The notes beneath the pieces were generated by a model that searched no databases, was not told the DNA's origin, and saw only the letters and a program-made list of their open reading frames with translations. From assembly GCF_001544475.1 (NCBI RefSeq), contig NZ_FCNW02000018.1, positions 1 through 64,000 of the forward strand: a stretch of DNA of 64,000 nt. The letters run 5' to 3'. This document shows, in pieces, positions 14,964 to 23,680 of this stretch. Each line of letters opens with the position of its first letter. Position 1 is the first letter of the stretch. A program made the position numbers and the translations under genes. The stretch comes from Caballeronia humi (GTDB taxonomy: Bacteria > Pseudomonadota > Gammaproteobacteria > Burkholderiales > Burkholderiaceae).

Positions 14964-16798
14964 GCGATCCGCGCTATTCGATCGGCGTCGATCTGGGCAC
15001 GACGCACTGCGCCCTCTCCTACGTCGACATCACCGCCAGCGACGGCGACAAAACCGTGCAAGGTGTCCTGCCGATCGCGCAGCTCACCGCGCCCGGCGCC
15101 GTGGAGCAGCCGGAACTGCTGCCGTCGTTTCTCTATCTGCCGCATCCGAACGAACTCACGCCCGGCGACCTGAACCTGCCGTGGACCGCCGAGCGCACCT
15201 TCGCCGTCGGCGAACTGGCGCGCAGCCGTGGCGCCGGCACGCCGATCCGCCTCGTGTCGAGCGCGAAAAGCTGGCTGTGCCATCCCGGCGTCGACCGGCG
15301 CGCGGCGATCCTGCCGAACGACGCACCCGAGGAAGTCGAGCGCGTCTCGCCGCTGGAAACATCGGTCCGCTATCTGACGCACCTGCGCGAAGCATGGGAC
15401 CACGCGCATCCCGACGCGCCTTTCGCCGAGCAGGAGATCACCGTCACGATCCCCGCCTCGTTCGATCCGGCCGCGCGCGAACTGACCGCCGAAGCCGCGC
15501 AGGCCGCGGGCTACGCGCGCATGACGCTGCTCGAAGAACCGCAGGCCGCGCTCTATAGCTGGATCCAGAACACCGACAGCGCCTGGCGCAAGCAGGTGCG
15601 CGTGGGCGACGTGATCCTCGTGGTCGATGTGGGCGGCGGGACGAGCGACTTTTCGTTGATCGCGGTCGTGGAGCGGGAAGGCAATCTGGAACTGCATCGC
15701 GTGGCGGTCGGCGAGCACATCCTGCTCGGCGGCGACAACATGGACCTCGCGCTCGCGCACGTCGTCGCGCGCAAGCTCGCGGCGGCGGGCACGCAGCCCG
15801 ATCCGTGGCAACTGCGCGCGCTCACCTACGCGTGCCGGTCGGCGAAGGAAACGCTGCTCTCCGATCCGTCGCAGGACACGGTGCCGCTCGTTGTGCCGAG
15901 CCGAGGCTCGAAGCTGATCGGCGGCTCGATCCGCACCGAACTCACGCGCGCCGAACTCACGCAGACGATCCTCGATGGCTTCTTCCCTCAAGTCGATGCC
16001 AGCGCGCGGCCGGTGAGCCGGGCGCGCGTCGGCCTGACGCAGCTCGGGCTGCCGTACGCGCAGGATGCCGCGGTGACGCGTCATCTCGCGGGTTTCCTCG
16101 GCCGGCAGGTCGCGGCGCTCGCCGATCTCGGCCGCAGCGTGCCGGAAAACGCCACCTTCCTGCATCCGACGGCGGTCCTTTTCAACGGCGGCGTATTTAA
16201 ATCGACGCTGCTCGTCGATCGAATTTTGCAGACGCTCAACGGCTGGCTCGCCGCCGAAGGCGCGCCCGCCGCGCGGCTGCTCGAAGGCGCGGACCTCGAT
16301 CTCGCGGTCGCGCGCGGCGCCGCTTACTACGGCTACGTGCGGCGCGGCAAGGGCGTGCGGATTCGCGGCGGCACGGCGCGCGCGTACTACGTCGCGGTCG
16401 AGTCGGCGATGCCCGCCGTGCCGGGGCTGGAACCACCCGTTACGGCGCTGTGCGTCGCGCCGTTCGGCATGGAGGAAGGCACCGACGCCGAGTTGCCCGC
16501 GCAGGAATTCGGGCTCGTCGTCGGGGAGCCGGTGCATTTCCGCTTCTTCGGATCGTCGGTGCGGCGTCAGGATCAGGTCGGCACGATGCTCGACTACTGG
16601 CAACCCGACGAACTCCAGGAACTCGACGAAATCGAAGCCACCCTGCCCACCGAAGGCCGCACGCCCGGCGAAGTCGTGCCCGTGAAGCTGCACGCGCGCG
16701 TGACGGAAGCGGGCACGCTCGAACTCGAAGCCGTGCCGCGCGGCAGCAGCGAGCGCTGGAAGGTCGAATTCGACGTGCGCGGCGGCGTGAGTGAATAG
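14960..16798 (+). CDS. Hsp70 family protein (DnaK-like, first of pair)
   Basis: 612-residue Hsp70-type ATPase. The nucleotide-binding domain has the phosphate-1 motif G-V-D-L-G-T-T-H-C near residue 9, phosphate-2 V-V-D-V-G-G-G-T-S-D-F near 225, and G-G-D-N-M-D-L-A near 255. The C-terminal region after about residue 450 is shorter and unlike DnaK's peptide-binding domain plus lid. It is one of the divergent bacterial Hsp70s, not the housekeeping DnaK: no grpE or dnaJ is adjacent. Start overlaps the DUF2760 stop; the next Hsp70 begins 12 bp after its stop. Confidence 0.92.
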   Translation: MSDPRYSIGVDLGTTHCALSYVDITASDGDKTVQGVLPIAQLTAPGAVEQPELLPSFLYLPHPNELTPGDLNLPWTAERTFAVGELARSRGAGTPIRLVSSAKSWLCHPGVDRRAAILPNDAPEEVERVSPLETSVRYLTHLREAWDHAHPDAPFAEQEITVTIPASFDPAARELTAEAAQAAGYARMTLLEEPQAALYSWIQNTDSAWRKQVRVGDVILVVDVGGGTSDFSLIAVVEREGNLELHRVAVGEHILLGGDNMDLALAHVVARKLAAAGTQPDPWQLRALTYACRSAKETLLSDPSQDTVPLVVPSRGSKLIGGSIRTELTRAELTQTILDGFFPQVDASARPVSRARVGLTQLGLPYAQDAAVTRHLAGFLGRQVAALADLGRSVPENATFLHPTAVLFNGGVFKSTLLVDRILQTLNGWLAAEGAPAARLLEGADLDLAVARGAAYYGYVRRGKGVRIRGGTARAYYVAVESAMPAVPGLEPPVTALCVAPFGMEEGTDAELPAQEFGLVVGEPVHFRFFGSSVRRQDQVGTMLDYWQPDELQELDEIEATLPTEGRTPGEVVPVKLHARVTEAGTLELEAVPRGSSERWKVEFDVRGGVSE

Positions 16799-16810
16799 GC
16801 GTCGCGCCAG

Positions 16811-19603
16811 ATGAAGCGCTACACCGTCGGCATCGACCTCGGCACGAGCAACACGGTCGTGGCGTACGGGGAGGCGGGGTCGGAGGACATCCGCGTCTTC
16901 GATGTCCATCAACTGGTCGGGCTCGGCGAGGTCGCCGCGCGGCCACTTCTGCCGTCGCTGCGCTATCACGCGGCGGCGGGCGAGCTCGATCCCGGCGATT
17001 TGCACCTGCCGTGGCAAGCCGCCGGTCACAAGGACGCGCAGCCGGTCGTGATCGGCCGGCTCGCACGCACGCTCGGCGCGCAGGTGCCGGGGCGGCTCGT
17101 CGCGAGCGCGAAGAGCTGGCTGTCGCACGGATCAGTGGATCGCACCGCGCCGATCCTGCCGTGGGGCGCGGCCGACGACGTCGCCAGGATTTCACCCGTG
17201 GCGGCGTGCGCGAGCTACCTCGCGCACGTGCGCGCGGCGTGGAACCATCGCTTTCCGGACGCGCCGCTCGAAGCGCAGGACGTCGTGCTGACCGTCCCCG
17301 CCTCCTTCGACGAAGGCGCGCGCGCCCTGACGCTCGAAGCCGCGCGGCTCGCCAAGCTGCCGGCGCTGCGGCTGCTGGAAGAACCGCAAGCCGCCTTCTA
17401 CGACTGGCTGTTCCACCATCGCGCGAGCCTCGACACGGCGCTTGACGCGACGCGGCTCGTGCTGATCTGCGACGTCGGCGGCGGCACGACCGACCTCACG
17501 CTAATCAAAGTAGAGATGCAGGACGGCGAGCCGCAACTGACGCGCATCGGTGTCGGCAATCATCTGATGCTCGGCGGCGACAACATGGATCTCGCGCTGG
17601 CGCATCTCGCCGAAGGACGGATCGCGCCGGCCAGTTCCACCACGACGCGGCTCTCGGCCGGGCAGCTATCGCAGCTCGTTGAGCGCAGCCGCGCCGCGAA
17701 GGAGCAACTGCTCGGCGACGACGCGCCCGAGTCCACATCGATCACGCTGCTCGGCGCGGGCTCGAAGCTTGTCGGTGGGTCGCGTTCGGCGCAGGTGACG
17801 CGCGAGGAGATCGAAAAGATCATCGTCGACGGGTTCTTTCCGGCGGTGTCGTCGGAGGAGCGGCCGGTGCGGGCGCGCGGCGGGATCGTCGAGTTCGGGC
17901 TGCCGTACGCGAGCGATCCCGCGATCACCCGGCACATCGCCGCTTTTCTCGCACAGCACGCGGCGCAGTCGCGGCAAGCGCTCGCAATCGCCGATCCCGA
18001 CGGCAGCGCGCACTTGCCCGTGCCGGATACGTTGCTTCTGAACGGCGGCGTCTTCCGCGCGGGGAAGCTCACCGAACGCCTCGCCGACACGCTGGGCGCC
18101 TGGCGCGGCGAGCCGCTCAACCTGCTGCACAACGCGAATCCGGACGTGGCGGTGGCGCGCGGCGCGGTCGCGTATGCGCTTGCGCGCGCGGGACATGCGC
18201 CGCGCATCGGCGGCGGATCGCCGCGCAGCCTGTTCCTCGTGCTCGACGAGGAAGGCGAGACCCAGACCGGGCGCGGCGTCTGCATTCTGCCGCGCGGCAC
18301 GGAGGAAGGCCAGCCCATCGAGCTGAAGGATCGCACTTTCGCGCTGAAGCTCGGAGCGCCGGTGCGCTTCCATTTAGTATCGTCGGTGGCGGATGCCGCG
18401 TACCGCGCAGGCGATATCGCCGATCTCTCGGCATCGGCGGGCGACTTCGTGCGCCTGCCGCCGATCGCGACCGTGGTCGATCCGAAGGGCGCGGGCGGCG
18501 CGAGCGAAACCGCCGTCCATCTGACGACGACGCTCACCGAAGTCGGCACGCTCGACGTCCACTGCATCGCCGCCGACGATCCGAAACGTCGCTGGCGGCT
18601 CGAATTCCAGTTGCGACGCGAGCAGGCGCAAAGCGATATCGACGCCTCAAAGTCACATCCCGCGCTGCCGAAGGCGATCGAGCAGGTCGAGCGCACGTTC
18701 GGCGCCAAGTCGCACGACGTCGGGCCGAAAGAGGTCAAGCGACTGCGCGCGCAACTCGAGCAGCTTCTCGGCCCGCGCGAAAGCTGGGACATCGTGCTCT
18801 TGCGCGAACTGTTCGGCACCTTCATCGACCGCGCGCGGCGGCGCCGGCGCTCGGCGGACCACGAGCGGCTGTGGCTCAATTTCGCGGGCTATTGCGTGCG
18901 GCCGGGCTTCGGCTACGCGCTCGACGAATGGCGCGTCGAGCAACTGTGGCCGTTCTACGCGCAGGGTATCCAGTACGTCAACGAGAGTCAGATCTGGTCC
19001 GAGTGGTGGACGCTCTGGCGGCGCGCAGCGGGCGGCCTTCCCGAGGAAGCGCAAGTCTTCCTCCTCGACGACATGGCGTTTCATCTCCAGCCGCCCGGGA
19101 CGTCGCGCTACAACCGCCCGTCGGGGACCATGAAAGTCGGCTACGACGACATGGTGCGACTCGCGGCGTCACTCGAACGCGTGCCTGTCGAGCGCAAGAC
19201 CGAGGTCGGGCAATGGCTGCTGACGCGGCTCAAGAAGCCTTCGGAGAATCCGCAGGGCTGGTGGGCCGTCGGCCGGATCGGCGCGCGCCAGCCGTTTTAC
19301 GGCAGCGCGCACGGCGTCGTACCTCCTGAAGTCGCGGTCGAATGGCTGGCGGCGATCCTCGCGCTCGACTGGAAGAAGGTCGAGCCGGCCGCGTTCGCCG
19401 CGGTTCAGATCGCGCGCATGACGGGCGACCGCTCGCGCGACCTCCCCGCCGACACGCGCGCCGAGGTCGTGCGGCGGTTGACGGCGGCGAACGCATCGCG
19501 GACGTGGATCGACATGGTGAGCGAGACCGTCGAACTCGATCGCGCCGACGAGGGACGCGTGTTTGGCGAGTCGCTGCCGGTTGGACTAAAGCTGATCGGC
19601 TGA
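16811..19603 (+). CDS. Large Hsp70 family protein with C-terminal extension
   Basis: 930-residue protein. The N-terminal ~400 residues form an Hsp70 ATPase domain (G-I-D-L-G-T-S-N-T near residue 10, C-D-V-G-G-G-T-T-D-L near 220, G-G-D-N-M-D-L-A-L-A-H-L near 255). Residues beyond about 600 form a long helical, Trp-rich extension (R-A-R-R-R-R-R-S-A-D-H-E-R-L-W-L-N-F, Y-N-R-P-S-G-T-M-K) corresponding to the DUF3731-type tail of this subfamily. It is clearly paralogous to the preceding gene in the ATPase half. The tail probably defines client or partner specificity; no biochemical role is established from sequence. Confidence 0.92.
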   Translation: MKRYTVGIDLGTSNTVVAYGEAGSEDIRVFDVHQLVGLGEVAARPLLPSLRYHAAAGELDPGDLHLPWQAAGHKDAQPVVIGRLARTLGAQVPGRLVASAKSWLSHGSVDRTAPILPWGAADDVARISPVAACASYLAHVRAAWNHRFPDAPLEAQDVVLTVPASFDEGARALTLEAARLAKLPALRLLEEPQAAFYDWLFHHRASLDTALDATRLVLICDVGGGTTDLTLIKVEMQDGEPQLTRIGVGNHLMLGGDNMDLALAHLAEGRIAPASSTTTRLSAGQLSQLVERSRAAKEQLLGDDAPESTSITLLGAGSKLVGGSRSAQVTREEIEKIIVDGFFPAVSSEERPVRARGGIVEFGLPYASDPAITRHIAAFLAQHAAQSRQALAIADPDGSAHLPVPDTLLLNGGVFRAGKLTERLADTLGAWRGEPLNLLHNANPDVAVARGAVAYALARAGHAPRIGGGSPRSLFLVLDEEGETQTGRGVCILPRGTEEGQPIELKDRTFALKLGAPVRFHLVSSVADAAYRAGDIADLSASAGDFVRLPPIATVVDPKGAGGASETAVHLTTTLTEVGTLDVHCIAADDPKRRWRLEFQLRREQAQSDIDASKSHPALPKAIEQVERTFGAKSHDVGPKEVKRLRAQLEQLLGPRESWDIVLLRELFGTFIDRARRRRRSADHERLWLNFAGYCVRPGFGYALDEWRVEQLWPFYAQGIQYVNESQIWSEWWTLWRRAAGGLPEEAQVFLLDDMAFHLQPPGTSRYNRPSGTMKVGYDDMVRLAASLERVPVERKTEVGQWLLTRLKKPSENPQGWWAVGRIGARQPFYGSAHGVVPPEVAVEWLAAILALDWKKVEPAAFAAVQIARMTGDRSRDLPADTRAEVVRRLTAANASRTWIDMVSETVELDRADEGRVFGESLPVGLKLIG

Positions 19604-19761
19604 GCCGTCTTGATGCCGTGGCGCTCGAAATGCTTCGCTCTCTGAAGAAAATCGCCTCACGTGTCGCGCCGATGCATCACGAAAGGCTTGATGCGCTTGA
19701 TTCCCGGGCATGTGGCGCCTATTTTTAAAATGTGTCAATTCGACACGTGAAGGAGGTCAAC

Positions 19762-19923
19762 ATGCCATCCCCAAGGAAAGCCCCGCCGAGCAATCCGGCC
19801 GAAAACGAAATGTCGAGCCGCAAGAAAAGCGCGACCGGCCCGAAGCAATCGGCTGTCAAGGCACAAGGCGCGAAGGAAACGCAGGTCGCCAAGCGCACCA
19901 CCAAGGCCAAGCCAAAGAGTTGA
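19762..19923 (+). CDS. Small Lys/Ala-rich basic protein
   Basis: 53-residue highly basic protein (many K, plus A, S, T and Q; no aromatic residue) with a K-R-T-T-K-A-K-P-K-S tail resembling histone-H1-like low-complexity tails. An almost perfect Shine-Dalgarno AAGGAGGT lies eight bases before the ATG, which makes a real small gene likely. A 5-bp dyad GTGTC/GACAC at 19732-19746 precedes it. Nucleic-acid binding or intrinsic disorder is plausible but unproven. Confidence 0.6.
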   Translation: MPSPRKAPPSNPAENEMSSRKKSATGPKQSAVKAQGAKETQVAKRTTKAKPKS

Positions 19924-19932
19924 ACGGCCCAA

Positions 19933-19955
19933 GCCCTCGTCCGTGGGCCGAGGGC
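19933..19955 (+). terminator. Putative hairpin terminator after the small basic protein
   Basis: A 7-bp stem GCCCTCG/CGAGGGC encloses nine bases and is followed by the pyrimidine-rich stretch TCTCTTT. A competing pairing GGCCCA/TGGGCC overlaps it. Reasonable position 10 bases past the stop, but the T tract is short. Confidence 0.45.
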
Positions 19956-20130
19956 GAGCCTCTCTTTAGCGGCCTTTCTCTTCATTCAGCGCGACGCATT
20001 ACCCTTCCATTTCCCTCGACGCCAATACCCGCCATTCCCAGCGTTCTAAATTTCGTCCGAAAAACGCGCTTGTCGCGTGTGAGATGTCGCCTACAGTAGT
20101 TAACCTCCTTCCTGTATAAGCGAGCGTGAA

Positions 20131-22146
20131 ATGCATGTCCCGAACCGGATTGGCGGCATTCAAAGGTCTTGGTCGTATTCCGCTGCCGCGCGTGAAGCGG
20201 GCGCGAGTCTGATCAAGAACCTGTCGATCCCCCGGCCATTCGCGGACCCCGCCCTCGAAGCGCAGTTTCTCGAAGACCATAGCCAGCGGTTCTGCGCGTT
20301 CCGGCGCGCTTCCGCCTTGCTGGCGCTGGTGTTGTGGACGTCCTTTCTTACCTGGGACCTGACGGTCGCGCGGCGCACGCCGATTCTCAAGGATGCGTTC
20401 ACGGACCTGCTTGTGCTCCGGCTGCTCGGCATCCTGCTCTTGATGTGCGTCGGCGTCATGGTGCTGCGGCCGTCGTTTCGCTCGCACGTGACGTCGTCGA
20501 GAGTGATTTTTATCGGTATTTATGGACTTATTTTCCTTATGCTTTGCATGGTGGCCGTCACGCCGGCGCCATTCAATTATTCACAGCAGTTTCCCGGCCT
20601 TTATCTCGCGCTTTTCTTCCAGTTTTCATTCTTTTATTTGCGCTCGAAATCGGTATTGGCCGTTGCGATATTGACGCTCGCCGCGATGATTTTTCTTCAA
20701 GCCGCATTCAACGTGCTGCACCCCGCCGATTTCGGCGCGGGCATGTTCTTTCTGATCAACATGGTAGTGGTCGGTCACGGCGTCTGCGTGCACGCCGAAC
20801 GCGTCTCGCGCGAGCGTTACGCGGCGGAACGCGAACTCGCCTCGCTCAACCGCGACTTGTCGACGGCGAACGTCGAGTTGGGCCGGAAGAACACGGAACT
20901 GGAGATTTCGAAGAAGGACCAGGAAATCAAGACGAACGCGCTGCTCGCGCTCAAGGAGCAGCAGATGCGCGCCGCCGAGGCCGCGAGCAAGGAGAAATCG
21001 AATTTTCTCGCGGCAGCGACCCACGATTTGCGCCAGCCGATGCACGCGCTCAACCTGTTCCTGCAGGCGTCGTCGGAGGCGATCCGGCGCGGCGAATTCA
21101 GGGAAGCGGGACGGCTGATCGACGAATGCGGGCGCTCGTCGGTGATCCTCGCGCGTCTTTTGAACGCGGTGCTCGACCTTTCGCGGCTGGAATCGGGCCG
21201 CGTCGTGCCGCGCTATCACGTGTTCGATCTGCGGCTCATCATCGAGGAAGCCGCCGAGCAGCTCGGTCCATTCGCGAAGAGCCGCGGCGTCGATCTGCGT
21301 CTCCGGCTGCCCAAGGAGAGTCTCGTATGCGTGCGCAGCGACGCGCACTGGCTCGGGCGCGCGGTCGCCAACCTGGTTTCCAACGCGATCAAGTACGCCA
21401 ACACTGGGCAGACCGCGAAGCCTACCGTGATCGTCGGTGTCGTGCGTTCCGCGACGCGCGCGCGCATCGACGTGGTCGATAACGGCATTGGCATCTCGAA
21501 CGCGCACTGGGAATCGATCTTTCAGCCGTTCTTTCAGGTCGACAACCCCGAGCAGGACCGCGACAAGGGGCTTGGCCTCGGGCTGTCGATCGTCAATGCC
21601 GTGATTTCGATGCTCGAAGAGCACCGGCTCGAACTGAAATCGGCCGAAGGACTCGGCTCGCGTTTTTCGGTGGAGATGCCGCTGTGCGGCGCGAGCCCGG
21701 AAAAGCCGTCGCCGCGCCTGCCCGCCAAAACCGACGCGGACGAGGCTCTGCAACTCGACGGCCTTTATGTGCTGCTGGTGGAGGATGACGGCCTGGTGCG
21801 TGCGTCGACCGAGGCGTTGCTGTCGCAATGGGGCGTGCTGTTCGATTCGGCGGCGACGTTCGAGGAGTACGAGGAAATCCTCGATTCGCTGGAGCGCTTC
21901 CCCGACCTCATCATCACCGACTTCCGCCTGCGCGACTTCAAGACGGCGCGCGAAGTCGCGATGCTCGGCACGCAGAAGCTCGGCCGCCCTTGCCCGACGC
22001 TGGTCGTCACGGGCGAGCCGCAGGCGACGATCGTCCCGCTCGCCTGCACGCACGACGTGCTCAGCAAGCCCGTCAGCCCCGCGGACTTGCGTCAGGAGAT
22101 TCTGTCGCTGGTATCGGGCAAGTGTCCGGACGAAGTCGCCGCCTGA
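20131..22146 (+). CDS. Hybrid sensor histidine kinase with C-terminal receiver domain
   Basis: 671-residue inner-membrane kinase. About six hydrophobic segments lie between residues 60 and 220, followed by a coiled-coil (220-285). The HisKA H-box has H298 in A-T-H-D-L-R-Q-P-M-H, the HATPase domain shows D-N-G-I-G-I and G-L-G-L-G-L-S-I-V motifs, and a receiver domain at about 550-660 has the acceptor D597 (I-I-T-D-F-R-L-R). The H-D-L-R-Q-P box is typical of a distinct class of hybrid kinases often paired with LuxR regulators. It converges on the response regulator at 22159-22851, which is probably its partner. No periplasmic sensor domain is obvious; sensing may occur in the membrane. Confidence 0.9.
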   Translation: MHVPNRIGGIQRSWSYSAAAREAGASLIKNLSIPRPFADPALEAQFLEDHSQRFCAFRRASALLALVLWTSFLTWDLTVARRTPILKDAFTDLLVLRLLGILLLMCVGVMVLRPSFRSHVTSSRVIFIGIYGLIFLMLCMVAVTPAPFNYSQQFPGLYLALFFQFSFFYLRSKSVLAVAILTLAAMIFLQAAFNVLHPADFGAGMFFLINMVVVGHGVCVHAERVSRERYAAERELASLNRDLSTANVELGRKNTELEISKKDQEIKTNALLALKEQQMRAAEAASKEKSNFLAAATHDLRQPMHALNLFLQASSEAIRRGEFREAGRLIDECGRSSVILARLLNAVLDLSRLESGRVVPRYHVFDLRLIIEEAAEQLGPFAKSRGVDLRLRLPKESLVCVRSDAHWLGRAVANLVSNAIKYANTGQTAKPTVIVGVVRSATRARIDVVDNGIGISNAHWESIFQPFFQVDNPEQDRDKGLGLGLSIVNAVISMLEEHRLELKSAEGLGSRFSVEMPLCGASPEKPSPRLPAKTDADEALQLDGLYVLLVEDDGLVRASTEALLSQWGVLFDSAATFEEYEEILDSLERFPDLIITDFRLRDFKTAREVAMLGTQKLGRPCPTLVVTGEPQATIVPLACTHDVLSKPVSPADLRQEILSLVSGKCPDEVAA

Positions 22147-22158
22147 TCGCCCAGAGCG

Positions 22159-22851
22159 TCACGACGTGGACGGATGGCTCACCGGCATCTCGATCCCGCG
22201 TCGCGCCATCTCGACGATCAGGAACGTCCGGCGCGTTACGTGAAAACGCGCGAGCAGGTCGCTCGAATATTCCTTCGCCGTGTTCTCGCTGATGTTCATC
22301 TTCCGCGCGATCGCCTTGTTCGACAGCCCCTGCAGCAGATAGCGCAGGGTCTCGGTCAGACGCGGCGGCAAGTCGAGCGATTCGACCGTCGGGCTCGAAT
22401 GCGTCGCGACCGGCTTCGGGCTGTGGCCGCCCTTGCCGAGCACCGTGTTGGGCAGATACACGCGACCGCTCAGGATCGTACGCAGCGCTTCACGAAAAAC
22501 ACCCGCGCCTTGTTCGCTGCCCTTGGAGATGAATCCGCACGCGCCGTTCTTGATGCAATCGAGCACGGTGTCGCGGTCATCCTGCGCGGAGAGCATGATG
22601 GTCTGCACCTCGCGCTCTTCCTCGCGGATCCAGTTGAGCAGGTCCATACCGGTCGAATTCCCTCGCAAGTGATAGTCGAGGAACATCAGATCGTACGAAC
22701 CCGCGGATAGCTTGGCCTTCGCCTGCTCGAAACCGTCCGCTTCGTCGATTTCCAGCAACGGCTCGTTCGCGAGAATCAGCGTTTTCATTGCGCTGCGCGT
22801 GAGCCCTTCGTCCTCTACCAGCAATACTGTTTTGAAGTATCCGTTTTCCAT
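22159..22851 (-). CDS. LuxR/NarL-family response regulator
   Basis: 230-residue regulator: receiver domain (residues 6-125, phosphoacceptor D59 in M-F-L-D-Y-H-L, acidic pair E13-D14, K near 107) and C-terminal LuxR-type helix-turn-helix (L-T-E-T-L-R-Y-L-L-Q-G-L-S-N-K-A-I-A-R-K-M-N, then S-E-N-T-A-K). I prefer the ATG at 22851 because GGGGA lies seven bases upstream; an ATG at 22869 is in frame. Only 12 bp separate its stop from the stop of the convergent hybrid kinase, its likely partner. Confidence 0.88.
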   Translation of the reverse strand: MENGYFKTVLLVEDEGLTRSAMKTLILANEPLLEIDEADGFEQAKAKLSAGSYDLMFLDYHLRGNSTGMDLLNWIREEEREVQTIMLSAQDDRDTVLDCIKNGACGFISKGSEQGAGVFREALRTILSGRVYLPNTVLGKGGHSPKPVATHSSPTVESLDLPPRLTETLRYLLQGLSNKAIARKMNISENTAKEYSSDLLARFHVTRRTFLIVEMARRGIEMPVSHPSTS

Positions 22852-23042
22852 TGCAGTCCCCGAGAACATACGCCGATAGTACGCGCGTGCGAACGCCCCG
22901 CCACCCCTCTTTCGCGGGGATCAATCGATCGACTAACCCTCCCAATAATTCGCCGCCACCCTGCGCGGTGCGGGTAGTGCGTTAAGCACGGCCGGTCGAA
23001 AATGGCTCATCCGATCCACTGCATTGCATAGCGGAGAAGCAC

Positions 23043-23507
23043 ATGGCCAGCCGATCACCTGTCGATCAGGAGAAACAGTTTGCGTTGTGGAGCATCAAGC
23101 GGGCAAGGACGCAGGACTCGTCGCGCCGCGTGCTCGTGGCGCACAAGGACAAATCGATCGCGGAATCGCTTGCCGTGATGCTGCGGCTGAAAGGGCTTCA
23201 GGTGATCCATTCGCAGGATCTGAAGTCGGTTCGCAGGCTCGTCGAAACGTGGAAGCCGCAGGCGCTCATCCTCGATACGAGCCTCGACAGCGAGTCGGGC
23301 TATATCTTCGTCCGCACGCTGCGCATGGACGCGGACCTCACCGGACGGCTGCTCGTCGCCATGAGCAATGTCTGGCCCGCCGATCCGATCCAAACGCTCA
23401 AGGATGCCGGCTTCGACGCGCACTGCCGCCGGCCGTGTTCGACGTGGCGCATCGTCGATCTGGTGGAGGCGTTTTTCGCCGCGCCGGCTACTCCTGGAGG
23501 TGCATGA
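23043..23507 (+). CDS. Stand-alone receiver-domain protein
   Basis: 154-residue protein consisting of a ~30-residue basic leader and one CheY-like receiver domain (R-V-L-V-A-H-K-D-K-S, acceptor aspartate in A-L-I-L-D-T-S). The expected acidic pair near the start of the domain is replaced by H-K-D, so phosphorylation may be altered. There is no output domain. GGAG is placed 8 bases before the ATG. Position next to the hybrid kinase/LuxR pair suggests it belongs to the same signalling set; this is inferred. Confidence 0.75.
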   Translation: MASRSPVDQEKQFALWSIKRARTQDSSRRVLVAHKDKSIAESLAVMLRLKGLQVIHSQDLKSVRRLVETWKPQALILDTSLDSESGYIFVRTLRMDADLTGRLLVAMSNVWPADPIQTLKDAGFDAHCRRPCSTWRIVDLVEAFFAAPATPGGA

Positions 23508-23680
23508 TGAACAAGGACACTTGCCTCGTCGCGCGGGGTGCGGTGCCGGCGAAGGCATCGCGTGCGAGCGGTTCGGCCAGAGCAATCGAAGCGGCTAGAA
23601 AGCGCCGCCGTCGCGCGCGTCCCGGCGGACGCCGGTTCCCAGCTCGAGCCACGCCTGTGTTTCACTACCTGGCGCGATGA
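23504..23680 (+). CDS. Possible small Arg-rich ORF overlapping the aldose epimerase gene
   Basis: 58-codon frame whose ATG overlaps the stop of the receiver gene (ATGA at 23504-23507) and has GGAGG just upstream. The product would be very basic, with an R-K-R-R-R-R-A-R stretch. The last 86 bases are antisense to the 3' end of the aldose epimerase gene, whose C-terminus is typical for its family. Coding is uncertain; it may be an accidental frame. Confidence 0.25.
   Translation: MMNKDTCLVARGAVPAKASRASGSARAIEAARKRRRRARPGGRRFPARATPVFHYLAR

Noticed and set aside
14921..17128. 735-codon minus-strand frame opposite the Hsp70 genes
   Set aside because: Antisense to the Hsp70 pair with Arg/His-biased low-information sequence; no motif or SD.
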